A stretch of 64,000 nucleotides of DNA, taken from positions 62,001 to 126,000 of the forward strand of contig NZ_BANX01000008.1 of assembly GCF_000334455.1 (NCBI RefSeq), given 5' to 3'. Each line of letters opens with the position of its first letter. Within the stretch, counting starts at the first letter, position 1. Below, piece after piece: positions 1 to 8,485 of the stretch. This DNA is from Gordonia soli NBRC 108243 (lineage in GTDB: Bacteria; Actinomycetota; Actinomycetes; Mycobacteriales; Mycobacteriaceae). Both the position numbers and the translations under genes were made by a program. The notes beneath the pieces are model-generated. The model was not told where the DNA came from. It did no database searches and saw only the letters and a list, made by a program, of their open reading frames with translations.

Positions 1-632
1 GTTGCGCCCGGATGCGCGGCCACCGACAGCGCCGACGCTCCGGCGGCCTCGAGTCGACGCTGCAGTTCGACGGCGAAGACCATCTGGGCGAACTTCGCGC
101 GCGAATAGGCGCGCGCACCGCTGAACCGATGCTCGAAGGGCAGGTCGTCGAAGTCGATGACGCCGGCCCGACCGGCCGTACTCCCCACTGTGACAACGCG
201 TCCCGCCACATCGAGCACCCGCGGCATCAGGAGGCCGATGAACGCGTGGTGACCGAGGAAGTTGGTCCCGAAGTCGAGCTCGAAACCGTCGGCGGTGAGC
301 GTGTGTCGCGATGCCATCACCCCCGCGTTGGCCACCACGAGGTCGATGGTCCCGTCGCGCCCGTTCAGCTCGTCGGCCGCCGTCCGCACCGATTCGAGGC
401 TGCTGAGGTCGAGCTCGACGATGTCGATCTGCGCCTCGGGTAGATCGGCGAGGATCTGTTCGCGGGCGGTCTTCGCTGCGTCGACGTTCCGACACGCCAA
501 CACGACGGACGCGCCCAGCCGAGCGAGCCCGTGTGCCGTCTCCAGGCCGAGGCCGGTGTTCGCGCCGGTCACGACGGCGGTGCGGCCGTGTTGCGCGGGT
601 GCGTCGGTCAGAGTCCACCCCGGTGCCGCCAT
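1..632 (-). CDS. SDR family oxidoreductase, partial (C-terminus outside window)
   Basis: The frame opens with ATG at 632, preceded by a good ribosome site (GGGAGGACG) and runs off the left edge after about 210 codons. Residues about 17-24 read TGANTGLG, the Rossmann nucleotide-binding motif of short-chain dehydrogenases. VANAG follows near residue 95 and the catalytic YxxxK appears as YSRAK near residue 190. The long segment after the NAG motif and the shape AYSRAKFAQ resemble the retinol dehydrogenase/WW-oxidoreductase-like subgroup of SDRs common in actinobacteria. The substrate cannot be inferred. No partner gene is visible on this side; the StyA-like gene upstream on the same strand is separated by a probable terminator. 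Confidence 0.85.
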   Translation of the reverse strand, partial: MAAPGWTLTDAPAQHGRTAVVTGANTGLGLETAHGLARLGASVVLACRNVDAAKTAREQILADLPEAQIDIVELDLSSLESVRTAADELNGRDGTIDLVVANAGVMASRHTLTADGFELDFGTNFLGHHAFIGLLMPRVLDVAGRVVTVGSTAGRAGVIDFDDLPFEHRFSGARAYSRAKFAQMVFAVELQRRLEAAGASALSVAAHPGA

Positions 633-794
633 GATCGTCGTCCTCCCACGTCGCGACGGATCTTCTCGCCTCTTCTTCTATCAGACCCGGGCGCCGGCCC
701 ATGACGTCACCGAGGGATTTCCGGTAGAGGCGACAGTCCCCGCGAGCGCCCGTCAATGCGTGCACGCGACAGACCCATGCAGACGACAGACCGA

Positions 795-828
795 CGGCGT
801 GTCGAGAGCCGGGCTCGTCGACACGCCG
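795..828 (-). terminator. Hairpin terminator after the StyA-like gene
   Basis: An 11-bp perfect stem (CGGCGTGTCGA at 795-805 with its complement at 818-828) lies about 50 bp beyond the stop of the minus-strand gene ending at 880 and before the SDR gene. There is no T-run, as is usual in this group. Confidence 0.55.
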
Positions 829-879
829 CCTGAGGAACTGCGCCGTCGCAGCGCAGAGTGGTCCGTTGGCCGTTCGCCG

Positions 880-2232
880 TCAGGCGACTGCCGCGCTGGA
901 GAACTGCCCGGCCGGCTCGAACTTGGCCAGCACATCGTCGGCCGGCTCACCGGCGACCGCGCCGATGAAGCCGAGGACGTCGTCGCGGGTCTCCAGGGTC
1001 AGGAGTGGGTTCGGGTCGGACAGCAACCCGAACAGCGCCGACGCCACATCCGAGTTGACCGACGCCGCCGGGAACGAGAGCTCCAGATGATCGGCGTAGT
1101 CGGGATCACCGAGGTACAGACGGGTGACCTCGACGGCGGCCTTGCCGCGGCTCTCCCAGTACTTCTCGAACTGCGCGGACAGCCATTCCGCGGTGAACTC
1201 GCCCTCGTGATCCTTGGCTGCGGCCAGGAGGTCGGCGACCTGGATGAGCGAACCCTGCGCACCCTGTCCGGCCACCGGGTCGACCGCGATGGCGGTGTCA
1301 CCGATCGCTGCGACGACGTGCCCGTTCTTGGTGGTCGAGACGGCCTTGCGCACCGTCGGGGTCACCGCACCCTTGAGCCACGAGTACGGGTCGGCGTCGA
1401 TGACCTGCAGCTTCTCCACGACCGGGGCGTCGTTCGGGAAGTACTCACGGAAGATGTCGACGAGCACCTGCCGCGCCGACGCGTTGTCGGTGGCCCCGTC
1501 GATCTTCGCGGCCCACTCACCGTCGGGCTTGGCGAAGACGATGAACGACCAACTCAGTCCGATGTCCTTGTGGTGGAAGGGGCCGACGTAGATCTCGCCG
1601 TTCTCGGCGTCGAGATTGAACACGGCATGCTTGCCGCCTTCGCGGCTGCGGTAGTCGAAGACCTCGGGCCCGTCGCCGACGCCCTGCAGGGTTGCCTGCA
1701 ACAGCTTGCGCTGCGGCTCGCGGTAGTGGGTGCGGGCATCGTCGATCGGGAAGACGTCGGCCAGGCCGCGCTTGCCGGTGGCGACGAGCGTCAGGTCATG
1801 CGACGCGGCGATCGCGTCGAGACGGTCGTCGTCGACCTCACCGACCTCGAGCTTGCCGCCGCGCTCGAGGAAGCGACCGAGGCGGTCGTCGCCGCGGAGT
1901 CGCAGATCGACGGCCTGTGCGACGTACCCGAAATCGGGGTTGAACTCGAGGACGTCGGCGCGCTCGTCGCCACTACCGGACTTGAGCCGGACGCTGATCC
2001 CGGTCGTGTTCCCGATCTCGTAGAGGTCCTCGATGATCTTCGCGTCCCAGTCGCGCGACGCACCGAACAGGACGCCGACGCCGGTCGGCGGGACCTTGTT
2101 GCGCAGTGCGTCACGGTCTTTGTCGCTGTAGATCGTGACGTCGTAACCGAGGTCGACGAACCCGAGCGCGGCGCTGGTCCCGGCCAGGCCGGCGCCGACG
2201 ACGGCGACCGACTGCTTCTGCCCCTCTGACAT
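880..2232 (-). CDS. StyA-like FAD-dependent monooxygenase (styrene/indole monooxygenase family)
   Basis: A 450-residue flavoprotein. Residues 9-17 (VAVVGAGLAG) form the FAD-binding Rossmann motif, and GDTAIAVDPVAGQGAQGS near residue 320 matches the second flavin motif (GD-x-DPVAGQGA) of styrene monooxygenase StyA; the central part fits the StyA substrate-binding domain. StyA enzymes are two-component: they need reduced FAD from a separate reductase (StyB). No flavin reductase gene is adjacent, so the donor must be elsewhere or the reaction differs. The start at 2232 was chosen over longer in-frame options because GAGAGG lies 7 bases upstream and the protein then begins MSEGQ directly before the beta strand. 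Substrate unknown. Confidence 0.8.
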   Translation of the reverse strand: MSEGQKQSVAVVGAGLAGTSAALGFVDLGYDVTIYSDKDRDALRNKVPPTGVGVLFGASRDWDAKIIEDLYEIGNTTGISVRLKSGSGDERADVLEFNPDFGYVAQAVDLRLRGDDRLGRFLERGGKLEVGEVDDDRLDAIAASHDLTLVATGKRGLADVFPIDDARTHYREPQRKLLQATLQGVGDGPEVFDYRSREGGKHAVFNLDAENGEIYVGPFHHKDIGLSWSFIVFAKPDGEWAAKIDGATDNASARQVLVDIFREYFPNDAPVVEKLQVIDADPYSWLKGAVTPTVRKAVSTTKNGHVVAAIGDTAIAVDPVAGQGAQGSLIQVADLLAAAKDHEGEFTAEWLSAQFEKYWESRGKAAVEVTRLYLGDPDYADHLELSFPAASVNSDVASALFGLLSDPNPLLTLETRDDVLGFIGAVAGEPADDVLAKFEPAGQFSSAAVA

Positions 2233-2441
2233 TGATAACCCTCTCGCTTCACTGAAGTGATGTTCTGCGTGCTCACGTCCTGCGTCTTGTGGTGCCCGCG
2301 ACGCTGTGGTGCTGGCGTTACCGTGCCCGGTCGAGCGCTGGGCCAGAAGGTTTATGTGCACGCCGACGTTTAGCGGGGCGGGTGCGAGGCACGAGTCGGT
2401 GACCGTGTCCGATTCGCAGGGCCGCGTACGATCAGTTCCTT

Positions 2442-4577
2442 GTGAGCGCCACCCTGACGACCCCGTCCGCGACGCCCAACGAGGACGCGGCGACCGGGAA
2501 CACCTCGGGATATCGTCATGATCTCGACGGACTGCGCGGCATCGCCATCGCCCTGGTGGCCGTCTTCCACGTCTGGTTCGGTCGCGTCTCCGGCGGCGTC
2601 GACGTCTTCCTGACGCTGTCGGGGTACTTCTTCGTGGCGTCGCTGCTCAAGCACGTGCTCGCCACCGGCGCACCGACCGTGGGCTGGAACCGGGCCGTCA
2701 ACCCGTGGCCGCGTCTGTGGCGACTCGTCCGCCGGCTGCTGCCCGCGCTCGTCCTGGTCCTGGTCTTCATCACCGCGATGATCGCGCTCGTCATGCCGAA
2801 GACCCGTTGGGGCCCACTGGGTTCCGAGGTTCAGGCTAGCGCTCTCTACTACCAGAACTGGCACCTCGCCCTCGACTCGCAGGACTACCAGGCAGCCGAC
2901 TCGGCGAACAGTCCGATGCAACACCTGTGGTCGATGTCGATGCAGGGTCAGTTCTTCCTCGTCACGCTGCTGGCCGCGCTGACTCTCGGTGGGGTGCTCA
3001 AACTGGTGGGCCGACGGTTCGCGTTCTTCACCGACCCGCGCGTCGTCCGCGGGATCGTCGGTGGCGCACTGCTCGCGGTGGGGGTGGTCAGCTTCGCCTG
3101 GGCCACCTACCGCCACGGGGTCAATCAGCCGTTCAACTACTACGACACCATCGCGCGCCTGTGGGAGCCGCTGGTCGGTGGACTGTTGGCCGTGTGGCTG
3201 CCCAGAGTCGCCGTGGCCGTGTGGCTGCGTGTGGCGGTCGGTGTGACCGCGCTCGGACTCATCGTCACCTGCGGCTGGTGGATCGACGGCGTCACCTCGT
3301 ACCCGGCGGCGTGGGCGCTGGTGCCGGTCGGCGCGACGCTCGCGCTGATCTGGATCGGTTCGCCGACGACCCGGCCGACCCCGACCTCCGATCCCGGTCC
3401 GGTCAGCACACTGCTGGCGCATCGGTGGCCGGTCTGGCTCGGATCGATCGCGTACGCGTTGTACCTGTGGCACTGGCCGCTGCTCATCTTCTATCTCACC
3501 TGGCGCTACCAGGACTCGGTGAGCTGGTGGGAGGGCACGCTCATCCTGGCGGTCTCGGTGGTGCTCGCGTGGGCGACGACCCGATGGATCGAGGCGCCGC
3601 TGCGATCGGGCCGCGGCGGCGGCTTCTCCCAGCTCTACCGGCGAGGACTCACCATCGTGCTGATCGTCGCAACGGTGATCGCCGGCGCGACCGTCGCGGT
3701 CTGGCAGTACAACGCGGCGACCGCGACGGTGAACACCGAGAACCTGGACCCCCGTCTGTATCCCGGCGCCCGCGCATTCCTCGACGGAGCACCGGTGCCG
3801 CACGTCGAGGCCGAGCCGCGACCCGAGGTCGCCGACAAGGACTGGCCGATCACGTCCTACGACTCGATCATCAGCGGCTGGAAGGACCCGTCGATCAAGG
3901 TCGGCGTGTACGGCGACCCTGCTGCCACCCGGACCGTCGCGTTGGTCGGCGGCTCACACGCCGAGCAATGGATCACCGCCCTCAACGCGATCGGCAAGCA
4001 ACGCCATTTCAAGGTCACCACCTACCTCAAGGTGGGTTGTGCGCTGACCACCGAACACGTCTTCATCTGGTTCGGGCAGAAGTACTACCAGTGCAACGAC
4101 TGGTCACGCCGGGTGATGGATCGCCTCGCGGTCGACAAACCGGATGTCGTGTTCACCAACAGCACCCGACCGGTCGAGGGCGCGGGCCGCGGCGACTACG
4201 TGCCCAAGGACTACACCGAGATCTTCGATCAGTTCCGGGAGCGCGGGCAGCGTGTCGTGGCCGTGCGCGACAATCCGTGGGCCGTCGGCGAGCTGAAGCC
4301 GCCGGAGTGCCTCGCCGAAGGCCGCAAGCCACAGGTCTGCGGAGTCGATCGGGCACGGGCGATGGCACCGACCGATCCGACCGACGCCATTGCATCCCGC
4401 TACCCCAACATGGCGTTCCTCGACTACACCGACGCGATGTGCACGCAGACCTATTGTCCGGCGGTCGTCGGCAACGTGCTGCTCTGGCACGACTACCACC
4501 ATCTGACGGCTACCTTCGTCCGCACCTTGATCCCGGCCGTCGACAACGATCTGCAGGCCGCGCTGCGCTGGTGGTGA
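2442..4577 (+). CDS. OafA-type membrane acyltransferase with C-terminal SGNH domain
   Basis: A 711-residue protein starting at GTG 2442. Residues about 23-400 form a multi-span acyltransferase-3 domain: HDLDGLRGIAIALVAVFHVW carries the family's N-terminal DGLRGIA...H signature, followed by GGVDVFLTLSGYF. After a last membrane segment near residue 415 comes an extracytoplasmic region with GGSH near residue 503 (SGNH block I, Ser nucleophile) and LWHDYHHLT near residue 680 (block V Asp-x-x-His). This architecture is that of OafA/YrhL O-acetylases, which take acyl groups across the membrane and acetylate cell-wall or surface glycans. It is divergent from the StyA-like gene and followed at 226 bp by a second acyltransferase-3 gene. 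Confidence 0.88.
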   Translation: MSATLTTPSATPNEDAATGNTSGYRHDLDGLRGIAIALVAVFHVWFGRVSGGVDVFLTLSGYFFVASLLKHVLATGAPTVGWNRAVNPWPRLWRLVRRLLPALVLVLVFITAMIALVMPKTRWGPLGSEVQASALYYQNWHLALDSQDYQAADSANSPMQHLWSMSMQGQFFLVTLLAALTLGGVLKLVGRRFAFFTDPRVVRGIVGGALLAVGVVSFAWATYRHGVNQPFNYYDTIARLWEPLVGGLLAVWLPRVAVAVWLRVAVGVTALGLIVTCGWWIDGVTSYPAAWALVPVGATLALIWIGSPTTRPTPTSDPGPVSTLLAHRWPVWLGSIAYALYLWHWPLLIFYLTWRYQDSVSWWEGTLILAVSVVLAWATTRWIEAPLRSGRGGGFSQLYRRGLTIVLIVATVIAGATVAVWQYNAATATVNTENLDPRLYPGARAFLDGAPVPHVEAEPRPEVADKDWPITSYDSIISGWKDPSIKVGVYGDPAATRTVALVGGSHAEQWITALNAIGKQRHFKVTTYLKVGCALTTEHVFIWFGQKYYQCNDWSRRVMDRLAVDKPDVVFTNSTRPVEGAGRGDYVPKDYTEIFDQFRERGQRVVAVRDNPWAVGELKPPECLAEGRKPQVCGVDRARAMAPTDPTDAIASRYPNMAFLDYTDAMCTQTYCPAVVGNVLLWHDYHHLTATFVRTLIPAVDNDLQAALRWW

Positions 4578-4803
4578 CCGGCAGCACCGGCGCAGCACAC
4601 CGGCATCGTGTGCTGCAGGGCAGCGCGATGTGAGGCCGTTCACCATCCGTCCACAGAAACCTGACAGTTTTCGTTGCTAACCTGTGACCTGTTCTGGCGC
4701 CACGCAGAGCCCGTGCACCTCTCGCACCGATGGCCTGCGTCGCCCCGATCCATCGCAGCAGTCACGCGGTGGATGACCAGCGAATCGAGCGAGTGAGAGC
4801 GGG

Positions 4804-6075
4804 ATGACGACCACTGTTGTGCGCGAGGTGGGCGCCGACGTCGCCACCCGCGCCCCCGCGGCCGCCAAACGCGTCTACCTGCACCATCTCGATCTGATCC
4901 GCGCCACGACGTTCTCGTTGGTGATCTTCGTCCACTGTCTGACCCAGACGACCGACGAATTCGACAGCGTCCCGGTGAACACCGCGACCCTTCTCCTGCA
5001 CTTCACCCGCAACACGTTCTTCGCGCTCACCGGGTTCGTGCTGATGTACCAGAACTTCGACAAGCAGGACTTCCGTGCGGTCGCCTTCTGGCGTCGGCGG
5101 ATCAAGCTGGTGATCTTCCCCTATCTGATCTGGTCGGCCATCTACTGGGTCGTCGAGGACATGTGGGCGCATGGCCGCCTGACCGACGTGCCGACCAGCC
5201 TCGGCGAGTTCGCGCACCTGGTCAGCTGGGGGCTCTCCGGCTTCCAGATGTACTTCCTGTTCGTGATGCTGCAGGTCTACCTGCTGTTCCCGTTGGTCCT
5301 CTGGCTGGTCCGCACGACTCTCGGCCATCACGGGCTCCTGCTGGGCGGCAGCCTGCTGCTGCAGGTCGGGATCACCCTGGCGATCACCCACTGGCAGCCG
5401 CCGGCCCCGATCTCCGACTACTGGTGGCACAACTACGCGACGTTCGTCCCGTATCAGTTCGTCATCCTCTACGGTGCGGTCGCGGCCGTGCATCGGCGCG
5501 CCCTCGCGAACTTCCTCCGCGGCAAGGCATGGTGGCTCGTCGGCGCACTCGTCGTCACCGGCGGCCTCGCGGTCGGCACCTACCTGCTCCGCGTGTGGGT
5601 CGGCGGCCAACGCCCCATCGACGCGAGCACTGCGTTCCAGACCACGCTCCTACCGTTCATCGCAGTCGCCATCGCCTCGCTGTACGCCGCCGCCTCGTAC
5701 TGGGCCGAGCGGTGGCGCGACTTCACTCCGAGATTCGCCCGTGCGGTGTCGTACGCATCGAACCGGTCCTTCGGCGTCTTCCTGATCCACGTCCTGGTGC
5801 TGTTCTTCCTGCTGCGCCCGCAGGCCGAGGGTGGCCCGTGGTTGCTGGAGACCCTCGGGCAGCCGTGGGGAACCATGGTCACCTACGTGCTGGTCCTCGC
5901 CGGCTCGCTCGCGGTGCTCGAGATCTTGCGGCGCCTACCCGGCTCGCTCTACCTGACCGGACGCCCGCGTCTGCCGCTGCCCAGGGTGTCGGTTCCCGGC
6001 CTGGCGATGGTCCGGCGGCGTCGCACCACCGCCGCGGCCGACGCCGACGATGCGCGCGTGACCGTCGACGCCTGA
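4804..6075 (+). CDS. Acyltransferase-3 family integral membrane protein
   Basis: 423 residues with about ten hydrophobic spans. The opening (HHLDLIRATTFSLVIFVHC) carries the charged residue plus histidine expected in acyltransferase-3 membrane O-acyltransferases, but this protein lacks an SGNH domain and ends in a basic/acidic cytoplasmic tail (about residues 395-423). It probably modifies a surface polysaccharide, lipid or peptidoglycan precursor with acetyl or succinyl groups; the target cannot be read from sequence. It is separate from the preceding OafA-like gene (226-bp gap) and convergent with the SanA/YdcF gene, leaving 23 bp between their stops. Confidence 0.82.
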   Translation: MTTTVVREVGADVATRAPAAAKRVYLHHLDLIRATTFSLVIFVHCLTQTTDEFDSVPVNTATLLLHFTRNTFFALTGFVLMYQNFDKQDFRAVAFWRRRIKLVIFPYLIWSAIYWVVEDMWAHGRLTDVPTSLGEFAHLVSWGLSGFQMYFLFVMLQVYLLFPLVLWLVRTTLGHHGLLLGGSLLLQVGITLAITHWQPPAPISDYWWHNYATFVPYQFVILYGAVAAVHRRALANFLRGKAWWLVGALVVTGGLAVGTYLLRVWVGGQRPIDASTAFQTTLLPFIAVAIASLYAAASYWAERWRDFTPRFARAVSYASNRSFGVFLIHVLVLFFLLRPQAEGGPWLLETLGQPWGTMVTYVLVLAGSLAVLEILRRLPGSLYLTGRPRLPLPRVSVPGLAMVRRRRTTAAADADDARVTVDA

Positions 6076-6098
6076 GCGGCTGGTCTCCGACGCCGGAC

Positions 6099-6749
6099 TC
6101 AGATACCGGTCAGCGCGGTGAGCAGCGCCCGTGGCCGGGCGAGCAGCGCCTCGCGTACGTGGTTGCGCAGGTAGGTCAGTGTCGGACACTCGCATTCCGC
6201 CGACACCCCGACCGCGTCGACGCCCACGTCCCGACACAGCGCGATGGCGCGGGCGAGGTGGAAGTCCTGCGTGACGATGACGACGCGTCGGGCACCGAAC
6301 TCGTCACGGGCACGCCGACAACTGAGCGCGGTGTCGAAGCCCTCGTCGTCGTCGACGATCGCACGAGCGGGGACACCGTCCGCCTCGAGGACGGACCGCA
6401 TCACGGACGGCTCCCCCAGATCCCCCGCACTTCCGTTGCCGGAGTTGATGATGCGCGTGATCCGCCCGGTGCGGTACAACTGCTCGACCGTGTCGAGGCG
6501 ACCGCGCACGTAGTCGCCCGGCCGACCGTCGGTGACCAGGGCACCGAGGACCAGCGCGGTGTCGGGGAAGTCGGCCGGGCTGGTCGCGGTGACGTCGGCG
6601 ACCTCGAACTCGCGTCCCACGGACTCCACGTAGACCCAGGTCGCCGCGACGGTCACGATCAACTCGACGACGACGATCACACCCAGGAGCAACCGTCCGG
6701 GCAGCCCGATGCCGCGGTGTCGAGACGTCCGGCGACGGCGGGGATTCAT
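6099..6749 (-). CDS. SanA/ElyC/YdcF-family (DUF218) membrane-anchored protein
   Basis: 216 residues from ATG 6749; upstream ATGs at 6773 and 6779 are equally open and the ribosome site does not decide. A basic N-terminus (NPRRRRTSRHR) leads into one transmembrane helix (LLLGVIVVVELIVTVAATWV). The rest is a DUF218 domain: TALVLGALVTDGRPGDYVRGRL, then SGNGSAGDLGEPSVMR and VTQDFHLARAIALCR. Family members (SanA, YdcF, ElyC) act in cell-envelope maintenance, but their chemistry is poorly known. It shares an upstream region of about 150 bp with the divergent WS/DGAT gene. Confidence 0.8.
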   Translation of the reverse strand: MNPRRRRTSRHRGIGLPGRLLLGVIVVVELIVTVAATWVYVESVGREFEVADVTATSPADFPDTALVLGALVTDGRPGDYVRGRLDTVEQLYRTGRITRIINSGNGSAGDLGEPSVMRSVLEADGVPARAIVDDDEGFDTALSCRRARDEFGARRVVIVTQDFHLARAIALCRDVGVDAVGVSAECECPTLTYLRNHVREALLARPRALLTALTGI

Positions 6750-6895
6750 GACCGGAAATCTATCGTCCGCCATCGACATCCGCGCCGGGGGACATGATCG
6801 ACCCCCAGGCGAGGAAAACCGAGACAGTCGTACACATGGGCCCCACAATGGCCTCAGGTGACACCCGCACCGCACTCCTATCGTGAGGCAGGCCC

Positions 6896-8293
6896 ATGCC
6901 GTACATGCCGATCAACGCATCGATGTTCCTGATCGCCGAGACCCGGGAACAGCCGATGCACGTCGGCGGCCTGCAGTTGTTCATCCCGCGCGCGGGACAG
7001 TCGGCGAGCGATCTCGCGGAGGAGATCCACGAGACCTTCAGCGCGACCACCGAGGTGCACCGTCTCTTCCGGCAGCGCCCGGCCCAACCCGTCACGATCG
7101 TCGGGAACGTGGCGTGGTCCTACGACGACGAGATCGACTTCGAGTACCACGTCCGGCGCAGCGTGCTCCCCCGACCGGGACGCATCCGCGAGCTGCTGCG
7201 CTATGTGTCGATGAATCACGGTGCGCTGCTGGACCGTAACCGGCCGATGTGGGAGGCGCACATCATCGAGGGCCTCGACGACGGCCGGGTCGCGCTCTAC
7301 ACCAAGATCCATCACTCGCTCGTCGACGGGGTGACGGCGCTACGCCTGCTCGAGCGCACGTTGTCGACCGATCCCGACGACCGCACCGGCAGCGCCCCCT
7401 GGGATCCGGCCCTGACGGCCCGACGGTCGGCGTCGAAGGAGGTGGAGAAGAGCGGCGGCCGCCTGCCCGCACTGTCGGCGGTGACCGACACGGCCGGGCA
7501 AGTCCTCGGGCTCGGCAAGGTGACCGCCAAGGTCGCCTGGGATGCGGTCACCGACCCTGACTTCCGAGCCCCTTTCGGCAGCGCACCGCGCACCATCCTG
7601 GATGTGCCCATCGGGAGCGCGCGACGGTTCGCCGCCCAGCAGTGGCCGCTGGAGCGCCTCCGATCGATCGGTTCGGAAATGGGCCTCACCGTCAACGACG
7701 TGATCGTCGCGATGTGCGGCAGCGCCCTCCGCGCCTATCTCATCGACCGCGACGAGCTCCCGGACGAACCGCTGATCGCGATGGTGCCGGTCTCGCTGCA
7801 CACCGCGGACGACAGCGACGGCAACTCGGTCACCGCGATCCTGGCCAACCTCGCCACCGACGAGCCCGACCCGGAACGACGTCTGGCGACCATCGTCGCG
7901 TCGATGCGCGCGAGCAAGCGCGTGATCCGCAGCATGCGGCCGCTGCAGGCGATGGCTTTCGGCGCCGCGGCGATCGCACCGCTGGCGCTGGCGAGTGTGC
8001 CCGGCTTCGTCCGGTTCGCCCCGCCGCAGTTCAACGTCATCATCAGCAATGTGCCCGGGCCCAAGGAGCACCTGTACTGGAACGGTGCGCAGCTCGATGG
8101 CGTGTACCCGGTCTCGATCCCGACAGAGGGACTGGCGCTGAACATCACCGTGACCACCACGGCCGATCACGTGAACTTCGGACTCATCGGCGCCCGTGCC
8201 GAGCTGCCCAGTCTGCAGCGGCTCCTCACCCACCTCGACTCCGCTCTGGACGAGCTCGAGAAAGTCGCGCGCATCACTTCCGACGGCAACTGA
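6896..8293 (+). CDS. Wax ester synthase/diacylglycerol acyltransferase (WS/DGAT)
   Basis: 465 residues, the usual length for this family. The catalytic HHxxxDG motif is intact as HHSLVDG at residues 139-145. Conserved PLW-equivalent RPMWE precedes it, and the second-domain motif NVIISNVPGPKEHLYW lies near residue 380. Enzymes of this family use acyl-CoA to esterify diacylglycerol or fatty alcohols, forming the storage triacylglycerol or wax droplets typical of Gordonia, Rhodococcus and mycobacteria. ATG 6896 follows GAGG at 7 bases. It appears monocistronic: the next gene begins after 192 bp. Confidence 0.93.
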   Translation: MPYMPINASMFLIAETREQPMHVGGLQLFIPRAGQSASDLAEEIHETFSATTEVHRLFRQRPAQPVTIVGNVAWSYDDEIDFEYHVRRSVLPRPGRIRELLRYVSMNHGALLDRNRPMWEAHIIEGLDDGRVALYTKIHHSLVDGVTALRLLERTLSTDPDDRTGSAPWDPALTARRSASKEVEKSGGRLPALSAVTDTAGQVLGLGKVTAKVAWDAVTDPDFRAPFGSAPRTILDVPIGSARRFAAQQWPLERLRSIGSEMGLTVNDVIVAMCGSALRAYLIDRDELPDEPLIAMVPVSLHTADDSDGNSVTAILANLATDEPDPERRLATIVASMRASKRVIRSMRPLQAMAFGAAAIAPLALASVPGFVRFAPPQFNVIISNVPGPKEHLYWNGAQLDGVYPVSIPTEGLALNITVTTTADHVNFGLIGARAELPSLQRLLTHLDSALDELEKVARITSDGN

Positions 8294-8485
8294 CTGGATA
8301 GTAAGTTACTCGTGAGTATCATCGGTGAGGAACCGACTGGTCCGACCGATCGTTAGTTAGGTCATCCTTGGCAGCGTCACGGCGACCAGAGGCTTTACCT
8401 TTATGTGAAGTACGCGTCGACCCGTGACCGCCTCAGCCCTGCGCGGATGGCCGACGACGACCGATAGAAAGGCCGGTACGCGCAC

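Noticed and set aside
262..2229. Long plus-strand frame of about 650 codons
   Set aside because: It is antisense to the SDR and StyA-like genes, whose motifs are clear on the minus strand.
8294..8485. Riboswitch or attenuator before the Fe-S reductase
   Set aside because: No stable conserved-looking structure or known aptamer motif could be read in this gap.
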